In this document: positions 16,268-27,103 of the stretch, in pieces
Numbering within the stretch: position 1 is the stretch's first letter
Layout of the letters: every line of letters starts with the position of its first letter
NCBI GenBank assembly: GCA_903960645.1
Contig: CAJCBN010000034.1
Span: 1-33,216 of the forward strand
Length of the DNA: 33,216 bases
Source: an uncultured Actinomycetes bacterium
GTDB lineage: Bacteria; Actinomycetota; Thermoleophilia; Gaiellales; F1-60-MAGs149
Reading direction: 5' to 3'
Notes under the pieces: model-generated
Databases searched by the model: none
Told to the model about the DNA's origin: nothing
What the model saw: the letters and a program-made list of their open reading frames with translations, nothing else
Made by a program: the position numbers and the translations under genes

Positions 16268-16678
16268 CTAGCGTCCGGCGATGAGGAGCAGGTTCTCCGC
16301 GTACTCGAGATCGCGCTCGGCGCGGAAGCGATTGATCGCCTCGTCACCGTCCGCGGAGGCCTGCAGGCGCTCGCGCGCGTCGGCCGCCTTGGCCTCGGCG
16401 ACTGTCACGTCGATCGCGTCCGTGGCCATCGCGCCCTCGACGAGCGCAATCGCCTTCTCACCCTGCATCGAGAAGTAGCCGTCCGACGTTGCGAACGAGC
16501 GCCACTCGGTGCCGCTGATACGCACGCGGATCTCCCCCACGTCGAGGCGGGAGACGATCGGCTGGTGGCGCGGCAGGATGCCGAGGCCGCCCTCCGAACC
16601 GGGCACGACGATCATCTCCACCTCACCGGCGAAGGCATGACCCTCGGGCGTGATGATCTCGCAGTGGAGCGTGGCCAT
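16268..16678 (-). CDS. atpC: ATP synthase epsilon subunit
   Basis: This F1 central-stalk subunit inhibits ATP hydrolysis and couples rotation. At 136 aa it has an N-terminal beta-sandwich (MATLHCEIITPEGHAF, GSEGGLGILPRHQPIVSRL, the family-typical region) and a C-terminal helical hairpin (AEAKAADARERL, followed by a second helix). The start is only 3 bp after the atpD stop, so the two are co-translated. It forms the atpD-atpC pair, separated here from the other ATP synthase genes by the peptide transporter operon. Confidence 0.96.
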   Translation of the reverse strand: MATLHCEIITPEGHAFAGEVEMIVVPGSEGGLGILPRHQPIVSRLDVGEIRVRISGTEWRSFATSDGYFSMQGEKAIALVEGAMATDAIDVTVAEAKAADARERLQASADGDEAINRFRAERDLEYAENLLLIAGR

Positions 16679-16681
16679 GGA

Positions 16682-18085
<1,404 letters not shown>

Positions 18086-18134
18086 GTGCGTCCAGTGCCC
18101 TCTCAGGTCGATGGTCTCGAAGGTGGTGCGGCCC

Positions 18135-18172
18135 GGGCGCGACTGAGCGCCCGTGCATCTGGCGGCACCTTA
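18135..18172 (-). promoter_or_regulatory. Candidate atpDC promoter -10 and leader hairpin
   Basis: TAAGGT (minus strand, 18172-18167) fits TAnnnT but lies about 80 nt before atpD. Downstream of it a perfect 6-bp stem, GGGCGC/GCGCCC (18135-18140 with 18147-18152, loop of 6), would lie in the 5' leader. No clear -35 is seen. The rest of the 266-bp gap (18086-18351) contains only a partial copy of the palindromic repeat near 18197. Whether atpDC has its own promoter is an inference from the operon break. Confidence 0.3.
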
Positions 18173-18196
18173 GCGAACGTGGCCGCGGGACGACGT

Positions 18197-18212
18197 GGCA
18201 ACCGCGCGAATG
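18197..18212. repeat. Possible decayed copy of the palindromic repeat
   Basis: GGCAACCGCGCGAATG matches 14 of 16 bases of GACAACCGCGCGGATG inside the element at 8959-8994. The flanks (a GGCC side and a GGCGCC side) are only weakly symmetrical. It may be a vestigial copy or chance similarity in GC-rich spacer. Confidence 0.3.
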
Positions 18213-18351
18213 TGGCGCCCTCCCCTCTGCCGCGCCATCACCGATGCTCGCGCGGGCACCCTGCCCGGCTGGACACACGGATACGACAGGCTCCGAACCC
18301 ACGCGCCCAACCACGCGCCAGGCGCAGCGCTCGGGCAACGGGGCACACCAC

Positions 18352-18633
18352 CTAGACCACGAGCGCAAGCACCAGAAACGGCACGCCCAGCGCGAGCGTG
18401 CCGAGGCCCGTCAGCTGCGTCACACGACCGTCGGCGCGCCGGGCGAGCCCGAGCAGCACGGTACCGAGCAGCACAATCGCAATGCCCACGAGCCCACTGC
18501 CCGCGGCGACGGCCTGCGCGGTGGGCCTGCCCGCAGCGGCAAAGGCGACCGCCAGCGCGACCGTGGCAAGCATGGGTACGAGGAGGAGCACGGCCAGGCG
18601 TCGGGCCGTGGCCTGCCAACCGCTGCGCTTCAC
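18352..18633 (-). CDS. Small three-helix membrane protein linked to the peptide transporter operon
   Basis: This 93-aa protein has a basic N-terminus (VKRSGWQATARRL) and three hydrophobic segments (about residues 14-30, 38-60 and 72-93), the last running to the C-terminus. The GTG start overlaps the dppF stop (GTGA), which argues for co-translation with the transporter ATPase. It is the last gene of the block, followed by the 266-bp gap before atpD. I recognise no family. A transporter accessory subunit is possible, but the only evidence is coupling. Confidence 0.6.
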   Translation of the reverse strand: MKRSGWQATARRLAVLLLVPMLATVALAVAFAAAGRPTAQAVAAGSGLVGIAIVLLGTVLLGLARRADGRVTQLTGLGTLALGVPFLVLALVV

Positions 18634-19613
18634 GGCTGGAGCGGGTAGGCGCAGGCCCAGCCATGGCCGTCCGCGGCATGCACGAGCTGGGGATCCTGCT
18701 GGGCACACGAGGCCTGCGCAACGGGACAACGCGGATGAAAGCGGCAGCCGGCAGGCGGACGCAGCGGACTGGGCACGTCACCCTGAAGGACGACCCGCGT
18801 CTGGCTGCGGGCGCGCACAGGGTCGGCGATCGGGCGCGCCGACAGCAGCGCGTGCGAGTAGGGATGCCGTGGCCCCTGGTAGATCTGCTCCCCCGCCCCC
18901 TCCTCGACGACGCGCCCGAGGTACATGACCTGGACACGATCGGCCAGGCGACGGACGACGTCGAGGTCGTGCGCGATCACGATGTACGAGAGCCCGAGGT
19001 CGCGCTGCAGGTCCTCGAGCAGGTTGACGATTTGTGCCTGCACGGAGACGTCGAGCGCCGAGACCGGCTCGTCGCAGACGATCACGCGCGGCTCGAGCAC
19101 GATCGCGCGGGCGATGCCGATGCGCTGACGCTGGCCGCCGGAGAACTCGTGCGGGAAGCGGTTGTAGTGCTCGGGGTTGAGTCCGACGCGCTCCATCGCC
19201 TCCTGAACCTGCCGCTTCCGCTCCGCGGGCGTGCCGATCGAGTGGATGTCGAGCGGCTCCTGCACGGACTGGCCGATGCGCATGCGCGGGTCGAGCGAGG
19301 CGATCGGGTCCTGGAAGATCATCGTCACCTGCCGCCGGAAGCCCTGCAGCGCACGACCGGAGCGGCGTGTGATGTCCTCGCCCATGAACTCGATCGATCC
19401 AGCGTCGATCTCCTGCAGTCGCACGAGCCCGCGGGCCAGCGTTGTCTTGCCACAGCCGGACTCGCCGACGATGGCCAGCGTCTCGCCCGCACGGAGCTCA
19501 AGGTCGACGCCATCGACGGCCTGGACGCGCGCGACCTCGCGTTGGAAGACGATCCCGCGCGTGACGGGGAAGCCGATGCGGACACCGGTAGCGCGGAGGA
19601 TCGGCTCGCTCAT
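18630..19613 (-). CDS. dppF: Peptide ABC transporter ATP-binding protein (OppF/DppF type)
   Basis: This is the second ATPase of a dipeptide/oligopeptide importer, 327 aa. Walker A GESGCGKT is at 50-57, followed by the Q-loop MIFQDPIASLDPR, signature FSGGQRQRIGIARAI, Walker B VIVCDEPVSALDVS and the H-loop IAHDL. The C-terminal OppD/F extension has the cysteine cluster PAGCRFHPRCPVAQASC, which can hold an Fe-S cluster in some family members. The ATG overlaps the dppD stop (ATGA). It is longer at the N-terminus than classic DppF, with an extra TRGIVFQREV segment before the Walker A strand, a common OppF feature. Confidence 0.95.
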   Translation of the reverse strand: MSEPILRATGVRIGFPVTRGIVFQREVARVQAVDGVDLELRAGETLAIVGESGCGKTTLARGLVRLQEIDAGSIEFMGEDITRRSGRALQGFRRQVTMIFQDPIASLDPRMRIGQSVQEPLDIHSIGTPAERKRQVQEAMERVGLNPEHYNRFPHEFSGGQRQRIGIARAIVLEPRVIVCDEPVSALDVSVQAQIVNLLEDLQRDLGLSYIVIAHDLDVVRRLADRVQVMYLGRVVEEGAGEQIYQGPRHPYSHALLSARPIADPVRARSQTRVVLQGDVPSPLRPPAGCRFHPRCPVAQASCAQQDPQLVHAADGHGWACAYPLQP

Positions 19614-20623
19614 CGCTCCGCCTCTGTGCCGCTCAGGCGTACGCCCTCGCGGTCGCGGGTCGTCTGGTCGAGCCGGCAGGCGACGGCGCTGCCGGCCCGC
19701 GCCGTTGCGGTCAGGAGGGGCGCCGGATCGGTGCGGCAGGCGTCCATCGCAAAGGCGCAGCGCGGGGCGAAACGGCAGCCCGCGGGCGGGTGCAGCAGGC
19801 TCGGTGGGGTACCGGGGATCTGGTAGAGGCGCTCCTCGGCGCCGCTCCGGCCGGGCAACGAGGCGAGCAGGCCCCACGTGTACGGATGCTGCGGATGCGC
19901 GAACAGCTCAGCGACGGGAGCGCGCTCGACGATGCGACCCGCGTACATGACGGCAACCTCGTCGCACAGCTCGGCCACGACGCCGAGGTCGTGCGTGATC
20001 AGCACGATCGCAGCGTCGACCTCGCGGCGCAGCTCGCGCATCAGCTCAAGGATCTGGGCCTGCGTGGTCACGTCAAGCGCGGTCGTCGGCTCGTCGGCGA
20101 TCAGGAGGCGCGGCCGGTTGAGCAGGGCCATCGCGATCATCACGCGCTGCCGCATGCCGCCCGAGAGCTCCAGCGGATACGCGCGCATGCGGTCCTCCGG
20201 ACTCGGGATGCCGACCGCGGCGAGGCCGTCGACGGCGAGCCGCCGCGCCTCGGCCTTCGACACTCGCTGATGCAGACGGATGGCCTCGATCAGCTGCTCT
20301 CCGATCCGCATGACGGGATTCAGCGACGTCATCGGATCCTGGAAGATCATCGCCATGTCATCACCGCGCAGCTGCCGCAGCTCGCTGCCGGCAAGGCCGA
20401 CGAGCTCCTGCTCGCCGAGGCGGATGCTGCCCGTGATGGTGGCGGATTTCGGCAGCAGCCCCATGATCGACAGGCTCAGAGCGGACTTCCCACAGCCCGA
20501 CTCGCCGACGATGCCAAGCACCTGGCCCGCGTCCACGGACAGGCTGACGCCGTCGACGGCGCCGACGGGTCCGTCGTCGGTGCGGAAGGTCGTGCGGAGG
20601 TCGTCGACGGTCAGCAGGCGCAT
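19610..20623 (-). CDS. dppD: Peptide ABC transporter ATP-binding protein (OppD/DppD type)
   Basis: This is the first ATPase of the peptide importer, 337 aa. Walker A GESGCGKS is at 40-47, followed by MIFQDPMTSLNPVMRIGEQL, signature LSGGMRQRVMIAMALL, Walker B LLIADEPTTALDVT and ITHDLGVV. The C-terminal segment PAGCRFAPRCAFAMDAC holds the conserved cysteines. The ATG lies 3 bp after the dppB stop, and the gene runs into dppF with a 4-nt overlap. It pairs with dppF to power import through DppB/DppC. Confidence 0.95.
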   Translation of the reverse strand: MRLLTVDDLRTTFRTDDGPVGAVDGVSLSVDAGQVLGIVGESGCGKSALSLSIMGLLPKSATITGSIRLGEQELVGLAGSELRQLRGDDMAMIFQDPMTSLNPVMRIGEQLIEAIRLHQRVSKAEARRLAVDGLAAVGIPSPEDRMRAYPLELSGGMRQRVMIAMALLNRPRLLIADEPTTALDVTTQAQILELMRELRREVDAAIVLITHDLGVVAELCDEVAVMYAGRIVERAPVAELFAHPQHPYTWGLLASLPGRSGAEERLYQIPGTPPSLLHPPAGCRFAPRCAFAMDACRTDPAPLLTATARAGSAVACRLDQTTRDREGVRLSGTEAER

Positions 20624-20626
20624 GCC

Positions 20627-21652
20627 CTACTCCAGCCGGATGCGCGGGTCGAGGGAGGCGTTGACGAGGTCGACGACGATGTTCGCCGCGACGATGATGA
20701 TCGCCGAGAACAGCACGATGCCGGCCGTCGTCGGCACGTCGAGGCGCTTCGCGGCCTGGACGGCGAGCCAGCCGAGGCCCTGCAGGCCGAAGGTCACCTC
20801 AATCAGAATCGCGCCGCCGAGCAGCAGACCGAGATCGAGGCCGAACATCGTCACGATCGGCAGCATGGCGTTGCGGAAGGCGTGGCGGATGACCACCCGC
20901 GTCTCCCCCGCACCCTTGGCGCGCGCGGTGCGCACGTAGTCCTCGCTGAGCGTGTCGAGCATCTGGGAGCGCGTGATACGCACGTAGATGGCCGCGAACT
21001 GGAGTGCGAGCACCGAGGCCGGCAGCAGCAGGTGGTAGAGCCACTGGCCAGGGTTGGACAGCGGCTCGTACCCGGATAACGGGAACCAGCCGAGCTTGTA
21101 GGCGAGGAAATAGAGGGCCAGCAGGCCGAAGTAGTAGACGGGCAGCGACTGGCCGATCAGGACGAAGACGATTGAGACGCGATCGAAGAGCGAGCGCGGC
21201 CGGATCGCGGAGATGATCCCGATCGGGATCGAGATCAGCAGCCACATGATCGCGGCCACGAAGGTCAGCGAGAGCGTCACTGGGAAGTGGTCCCAGATCA
21301 GCGAGTCGACGGAGCGCTGCTTGGCGAAGGAGCTGCCGAAGCGCCCGAGCAACTGGTCGCACTCCGCTGCGGTCGAGCCGGGGCAGACGCGCTCGCGCTC
21401 ATCCTGCGAAGGTCCGAGCACGAGCCGCTTGAGGGTATAGCCGTACTGGACGTAGTACGGCTTGTCGAGGCCGAGCAGGGCTGAGACGCGCTCAATCTGC
21501 TCGGCCGACGGGTTCTTGCCGGCGTAGAGGCGCGCCGGCGAGATGTTCGAGTGCCAGCGCAGGACGGGTCCGAACAGCACAAAGACCGCCAGCGTCACGA
21601 CGAGCACCACGAAGATGCCGCCGAGGATGCGTCTGATCAGGAAGCGGACCAT
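20627..21652 (-). CDS. dppB: Peptide ABC transporter permease (OppB/DppB type)
   Basis: This inner-membrane permease has 341 aa and six expected helices. It begins MVRFLIRRILGGIFVVLVV, typical of the family. The EAA loop region reads RTARAKGAGETRVVIRHAFR. The C-terminal NASLDPRIRLE is also usual. The loop after the first helix is long and carries two cysteines, C90 and C98. The start ATG has a poor Shine-Dalgarno sequence, and a very strong hairpin lies in the 67-bp gap behind dppA, which may reduce dppB expression relative to the binding protein. Confidence 0.95.
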   Translation of the reverse strand: MVRFLIRRILGGIFVVLVVTLAVFVLFGPVLRWHSNISPARLYAGKNPSAEQIERVSALLGLDKPYYVQYGYTLKRLVLGPSQDERERVCPGSTAAECDQLLGRFGSSFAKQRSVDSLIWDHFPVTLSLTFVAAIMWLLISIPIGIISAIRPRSLFDRVSIVFVLIGQSLPVYYFGLLALYFLAYKLGWFPLSGYEPLSNPGQWLYHLLLPASVLALQFAAIYVRITRSQMLDTLSEDYVRTARAKGAGETRVVIRHAFRNAMLPIVTMFGLDLGLLLGGAILIEVTFGLQGLGWLAVQAAKRLDVPTTAGIVLFSAIIIVAANIVVDLVNASLDPRIRLE

Positions 21653-21670
21653 GCTGGGTCAGGCAGGCGA

Positions 21671-21702
21671 CCCGCCCGTCGCGCCGAGGCGCGACGGGCG
21701 GG
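21671..21702 (-). promoter_or_regulatory. Strong intercistronic hairpin between dppA and dppB
   Basis: Arms 21671-21685 and 21688-21702 are perfectly complementary over 15 bp (GC-rich, CCCGCCCGTCGCGCC). Sterically this gives a 14-bp stem with a 4-nt loop. It lies about 18 nt after the dppA stop and 19 nt before the dppB start. No T-run follows, so it more likely protects the upstream mRNA from 3' exonucleases or attenuates the downstream genes than fully terminates. This is a familiar arrangement between binding-protein and permease genes. Confidence 0.8.
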
Positions 21703-21719
21703 CGGTGATGCCCTCGGTC

Positions 21720-23480
21720 CTACTGCCCGTCCCGCAGGAAGTACGAGCCGAAGTAGAACTGCTTGCCGGGGCCCCAGATGTAGTTGCCGAGGCGCTCCGA
21801 GATGAACGACACCTTGCGGCGCAGGTCCAGCGTGGCCCACGGCGCGAGGTCCCGAGCGGTGTCGGTCGACAGCTGCGCGAACTGCGCAGTGCGATCGGCA
21901 CCCGGGGGCAGCTGGTTGATCTCCGCGACCTTGGCGTCGAAGCCCTCATCGCAGAACTGCCCGTAGTTCGAGCCCTGGCCGCAGAGCAGCAGCGGGCCGT
22001 AGAACGTGATCGCGTCTCCGTAGTCCTGACCCCAACCGGCGACGCCGATGTCGTAGTCGCTCTTGGGATCAGCCAGGAAGCCGTAGTACACGTCGGCCGA
22101 TAGGGCCTTGACGGTCACCTTGAAGCCGATCGCCTCGAGCGACTCCTTCATGGCCGCGGACACCTGCGGTGCCGGAGCGTCCGAGAAGTTCGCCAGCGTG
22201 ATGTCGATCGGCGTCGCGACGCCGGACTCGGCCACCAGCGCCTTGGCCTGCTCAACGTCCATGCTGTAGACGTCGGTCGGCTGATCCGCCAGCAGGTTCT
22301 CCGAGAGGATCTGGCTCCACGGGGAACGACTCAGCTTGCCGCCGATCACCTTGACGATCGCGTCGCGATCGAGGGCGTAGTTAACGGCCTGCCGGAGCTT
22401 GACGTTGTCGAACGGCGCCTTGTCCGTCTTGAACACGGCGTAGTCCACGGCGGCATCCGGGGTCGAGAAGAAGCGATCCTTGTACTGGGGATCGTTCGCC
22501 GTCGCCGGGATCTGCGATCCGAGCGGCGCGGAGCCGTCGAACGTCATGTCGATCTCGTTCGACTGCAGCTGTGCGTACTGGGTCTCGTCCGGCACGCCGA
22601 TCTGGAGCTCGATGCCGTCGATGTTGTTGTCGCTATCCGCCTGCGGGACGCCGGCGGCGACGTTCTTGTCCCAACTGGGCTCGCGCTCGATCGTGACCGA
22701 CTTGTCGAGCTGGTAGTCGGTGATCTTGTACGGGCCGACGAACGGCGGCGGGGTGTCGCTCTTCTTGTGCGGCGTGGAGGCCGGCACGATGAAGGCCCAG
22801 CCCATCGCGAGGGCGCGCGGGAACGAGCCGTCCGACTCAGTCAGGGTGAAGGACGTGGTCAGCTCATCAACGACCTTGATGCCGCTGATGCCAATGTTGT
22901 CCTTGCCCTTCGACGACGTCATCGCGTCGGTGTACTCCGTCATGCCGACGATGCCCGAGTAGTAGCCCGAGGACGGCGGTCCGCCGGTCGCGCACTGGAT
23001 GTTCGGGTCGAGGATGTACTCGTACGTGGCCTTGACGTCCTTGGCCGTGACGGGCGAGCCGTCCGGGAAGGTCAGACCCTCGCGCAGCTTGACGGTGTAG
23101 GTCTTGCCGTCGGCGGACACCGACGGCATGTCGGCGGCGAGCTCTGGCTGCATCTCGTCCGTGGCGGGCGAGGCGACGGTGTTCGGATAGCCGTAGAGGC
23201 CGCGCGCCATGAAGTAGAAGACCGACCACGAGATGCCGTAGTAGGAGAGTCCGTTCCAGCAGTCGATGTTGTCATTCATCGCCATCTTCAGCGTGCCGCC
23301 CTTGGTGGGCGTCTCCACGGCCGGGAAGCCGCCGTTCAGGTAGTCGCCGCCGGCGGCGGCGGTGTCAGCGCCACCTCCCCCGGTGGCAGTGGAGCTCGAG
23401 CTGTCGCTCGAGCCGCAGGCCGTGGCGACGATGGCGATTGCCACTAGTGCCACTGCCATCAGCAGATGTCGGAGCCTCAT
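21720..23480 (-). CDS. dppA: Peptide ABC transporter substrate-binding lipoprotein (SBP_bac_5 family)
   Basis: This extracytoplasmic binding protein of the peptide importer has 586 aa. It carries a lipoprotein signal (MRLRHLLMAVALVAIAIVAT) with lipidation cysteine C22, then a Ser/Gly/Thr-rich linker. Family-5 features follow: GGTLKMAM, KTYTVKLREGLTFPDGSPVT with AKDVKATYE, VPDETQYAQLQSNEIDM, and LRQAVNYALDRDAIVKVIGG. The ATG at 23480 is fixed by the signal peptide and by AAGGAGGAG 5-6 nt upstream, one of the best ribosome-binding sites in the window, consistent with high expression. Its ligand (di-, oligopeptide, other) cannot be told by eye. It lies second in the operon, after dppC. Confidence 0.95.
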   Translation of the reverse strand: MRLRHLLMAVALVAIAIVATACGSSDSSSSTATGGGGADTAAAGGDYLNGGFPAVETPTKGGTLKMAMNDNIDCWNGLSYYGISWSVFYFMARGLYGYPNTVASPATDEMQPELAADMPSVSADGKTYTVKLREGLTFPDGSPVTAKDVKATYEYILDPNIQCATGGPPSSGYYSGIVGMTEYTDAMTSSKGKDNIGISGIKVVDELTTSFTLTESDGSFPRALAMGWAFIVPASTPHKKSDTPPPFVGPYKITDYQLDKSVTIEREPSWDKNVAAGVPQADSDNNIDGIELQIGVPDETQYAQLQSNEIDMTFDGSAPLGSQIPATANDPQYKDRFFSTPDAAVDYAVFKTDKAPFDNVKLRQAVNYALDRDAIVKVIGGKLSRSPWSQILSENLLADQPTDVYSMDVEQAKALVAESGVATPIDITLANFSDAPAPQVSAAMKESLEAIGFKVTVKALSADVYYGFLADPKSDYDIGVAGWGQDYGDAITFYGPLLLCGQGSNYGQFCDEGFDAKVAEINQLPPGADRTAQFAQLSTDTARDLAPWATLDLRRKVSFISERLGNYIWGPGKQFYFGSYFLRDGQ

Positions 23481-23547
23481 CGGGTCTCCTCCTTGGTCAT
23501 AGTCATGGAACGCGGGTCCTTTCGGGGTATGGGACAGGGTAGGGCGG

Positions 23548-24522
23548 CTAGAGGAGCGTGCCGCCACGGGGGTCGAGGGCGTCGCGCAGGCCGTCGCCGA
23601 GCAGGTTGAAGGCGAGCACGGTGAGCACCAGCAGGGTGCCGGGGAAGACCATCAGGAAGGGCGCATTGATGTACAGACCTCCCGGCACTGCGTCGGAGAT
23701 CATGCGCCCCCACGAGGGAATCTCGAGCGGCAGGCCGAAGCCGAGGTACGACAGCGCGGCCTCCGCGGCGATCGCACCGGCCACCGACAGGCTCGCGTAG
23801 ACGGTCAGCGGGCCGATCAGCTGGGGCATCAGGTGCCGCAGGACGATGCGCGTGTTCGACGCTCCGAGCATGCGCGCCGCCGTAACGAACTCGCGGTTGC
23901 GCAGCGACATCACCTCGCCCCGGAAGATGCGGCCGGGGTAGAACCACGAGAAGATCGCGATGATCAGGATCACGAACCAGAGCGAGGCCCCGAAGGCGAC
24001 CGAGGCGGCGATGGCGAAGAGCAGGAACGGGAAGGCCGCGACGACGTCCATCAGCCGGGCGATCACGGTGTCCGTCCAGCCGCCGACGTAGCCGGCGATC
24101 ACGCCGAGGAGCAGCGCGACGACCATCGTCAGGAACGTCGCGACGATGCCGATAATCAGCGACGTGCGGGCGCCGAAGGAGAGCTGGACGAGCATGTCGT
24201 AGCCGAGGTTGTTCGAGGCGCCGAGCACAAAGCAGGCGCGCTCCCCCACGCTGGCCAAGCCATCCGCGCAGCCGTGCAGCGGACCCACAGGCAGAAGCGT
24301 GTAGTCGTCAACGCCGGTCGAATTTGACCGGTTGACCGGATGCCCCGTCCACGACTCGAACAGCGGGCCGGCCAGGGCGAACAGGACCAGCAGCACGATG
24401 AATGCGAGGCTGATGAGGGCGACGTAGTCGCGGCGCAGTCGGGCGAAGGCAAGCTGGCGGGGCGTCCGCGCGAGGACCATGCCCTCCGTCTTCATGTCCT
24501 CGAGCTGCTCGACGGTCGCCAT
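23548..24522 (-). CDS. dppC: Peptide ABC transporter permease (OppC/DppC type)
   Basis: This is the second permease subunit, 324 aa. It has a cytoplasmic N-terminus, a first helix (VALISLAFIVLLVLFALAGP), a long outer loop with C85 and C97 ahead of LGYDMLVQLSFGARTSL, five further helices, and the EAA-type loop TAARMLGASNTRIVLRHLMP. It ends NLLGDGLRDALDPR, as is usual. The ATG at 24522 has a purine-rich GGAGAGAGGGGG stretch upstream. It is the first gene of the transporter block, 153 bp after atpG, which is unusual since these operons generally start with the binding protein or dppB. Confidence 0.94.
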   Translation of the reverse strand: MATVEQLEDMKTEGMVLARTPRQLAFARLRRDYVALISLAFIVLLVLFALAGPLFESWTGHPVNRSNSTGVDDYTLLPVGPLHGCADGLASVGERACFVLGASNNLGYDMLVQLSFGARTSLIIGIVATFLTMVVALLLGVIAGYVGGWTDTVIARLMDVVAAFPFLLFAIAASVAFGASLWFVILIIAIFSWFYPGRIFRGEVMSLRNREFVTAARMLGASNTRIVLRHLMPQLIGPLTVYASLSVAGAIAAEAALSYLGFGLPLEIPSWGRMISDAVPGGLYINAPFLMVFPGTLLVLTVLAFNLLGDGLRDALDPRGGTLL

Positions 24523-24545
24523 GCGCCCCCTCTCTCCGCCCGGAA

Positions 24546-24566
24546 CGGTACAGCGGATCCGTACCG
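24546..24566 (-). promoter_or_regulatory. Palindrome upstream of dppC, possible operator or promoter region
   Basis: CGGTAC (24546-24551) and GTACCG (24561-24566) are perfect inverted repeats separated by 9 nt, about 24-44 bp before the dppC ATG. On the minus strand a TACCGT hexamer (TAnnnT type) lies at its start-proximal arm. Dyad plus -10 would suit a repressor-controlled promoter. Nothing else is recognised in the 153-bp atpG-dppC gap. Confidence 0.35.
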
Positions 24567-24675
24567 ACCGTGCGGCTCTCCCGCCATGATCGTCGGGAAA
24601 CCCGTTGGGAGACACGTGTTCGGCACGACGCGCAGACGTGCCGGGCCGCGCCGGCCACGGGTGCGCCGGGACGCG

Positions 24676-25551
24676 CTAGGAGATAGCGTCCGCGCCGGCC
24701 ACGACTTCCAGCAGCTGCTGGGTGATCTCGGCCTGGCGGGCACGGTTCATGTCGAGCGTGAGACGATCGATCAGGTCCTTGGCGTTGTCGGAGGCGCTGC
24801 GCATCGCGGTCATGCGCGCTCCGTGCTCGGACGCCGTGGACTCGAGCAGGGCCCGGAAGATCTCCGTCTCGAGCGCCGTCGTGAGCAGCGGCCCAAGCAT
24901 GACCTCGGCCTCAGGCTCGAACAGGAGCTCGCCGGAGGCGGCCGCCTGTCCCTCGGCCGCGGTGGCGGGCAGCGGAATCGGCAGCACCTCATCGGAGTAC
25001 ACGGTCTGCACGAGCGGCGAGTCGAAGTGGTTGAAGACCAGGATCAGGCGATCGAAGACGCCCTCGCCGTACTGCTCGATCAGCGTGTTCGCGATCTGCT
25101 CCGCGTCTTGGTAGACGGGACGATCGGTGAAGCCCGTCCAGACCTCGCGCAACGCGGCGCCCCGGAAGCGGAGCGAGCCCGCACCCTTGCGTCCCGCCGC
25201 GTACCAGACGATCTCGCGCCCCTGGGCGCGCTCCGCCGCGGCCTCGTCGAGCGCACGGCGCAGGACGCTGGCGTTGAACGCACCGGCCAGGCCACGATCG
25301 CCGGACATCAGCAGGATGCCGGTCTTCGCGATCTCGCGACGCTCGAGCAGCGGCTGGCCGCTGAGCGCACCCGTGCGGCTGGCCGTCTCGGAGATCAGCT
25401 CGTGCATGCCGCTCGCGAACGGGCGCAGCGCCTCGATGCGCACCTGCGCACGGCGCAGCTTCGCACCGGCCACCAGCTCCATCGCCTTGGTGATCTTGCT
25501 GGTGTTCTTGACGGAATGGATCCGCCGGCGGATGTCCTGAAGGGACGCCAC
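24676..25551 (-). CDS. atpG: ATP synthase gamma subunit
   Basis: This is the F1 rotor shaft, 291 aa. Both conserved ends are clear: N-terminal MASLQDIRRRIHSVKNTSKI followed by TKAMELVAGAKLRRAQ, and C-terminal MTAMRSASDNAKDLIDRLTL followed by MNRARQAEITQQLLEVVAGA. The middle part (LMSGDRGLAGAFNASVLR, LILVFNHFDSPLVQ) is normal. It starts 3 bp after the atpA stop. It is the last gene of the upstream ATP synthase block; the expected next gene, atpD, is about 6.6 kb further on. Confidence 0.97.
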   Translation of the reverse strand: MASLQDIRRRIHSVKNTSKITKAMELVAGAKLRRAQVRIEALRPFASGMHELISETASRTGALSGQPLLERREIAKTGILLMSGDRGLAGAFNASVLRRALDEAAAERAQGREIVWYAAGRKGAGSLRFRGAALREVWTGFTDRPVYQDAEQIANTLIEQYGEGVFDRLILVFNHFDSPLVQTVYSDEVLPIPLPATAAEGQAAASGELLFEPEAEVMLGPLLTTALETEIFRALLESTASEHGARMTAMRSASDNAKDLIDRLTLDMNRARQAEITQQLLEVVAGADAIS

Positions 25552-25554
25552 GGT

Positions 25555-27087
<1,533 letters not shown>

Positions 27088-27103
27088 GGTTCTCTCCGTC
27101 TAT

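Noticed and set aside
13210..16284. 1024-codon plus-strand open frame
   Set aside because: It lies opposite priA, metK and the DUF3352 gene, all well supported; the antisense translation is compositional noise. The same holds for the frames at 11187-13448, 16217-18355 and 24340-27513.
23477..23506. Nine-codon frame MTMTKEETR overlapping the dppA start (ATGA)
   Set aside because: It coincides with the strong dppA ribosome-binding site, which explains the sequence. No leader-peptide features such as runs of a regulatory amino acid are present.
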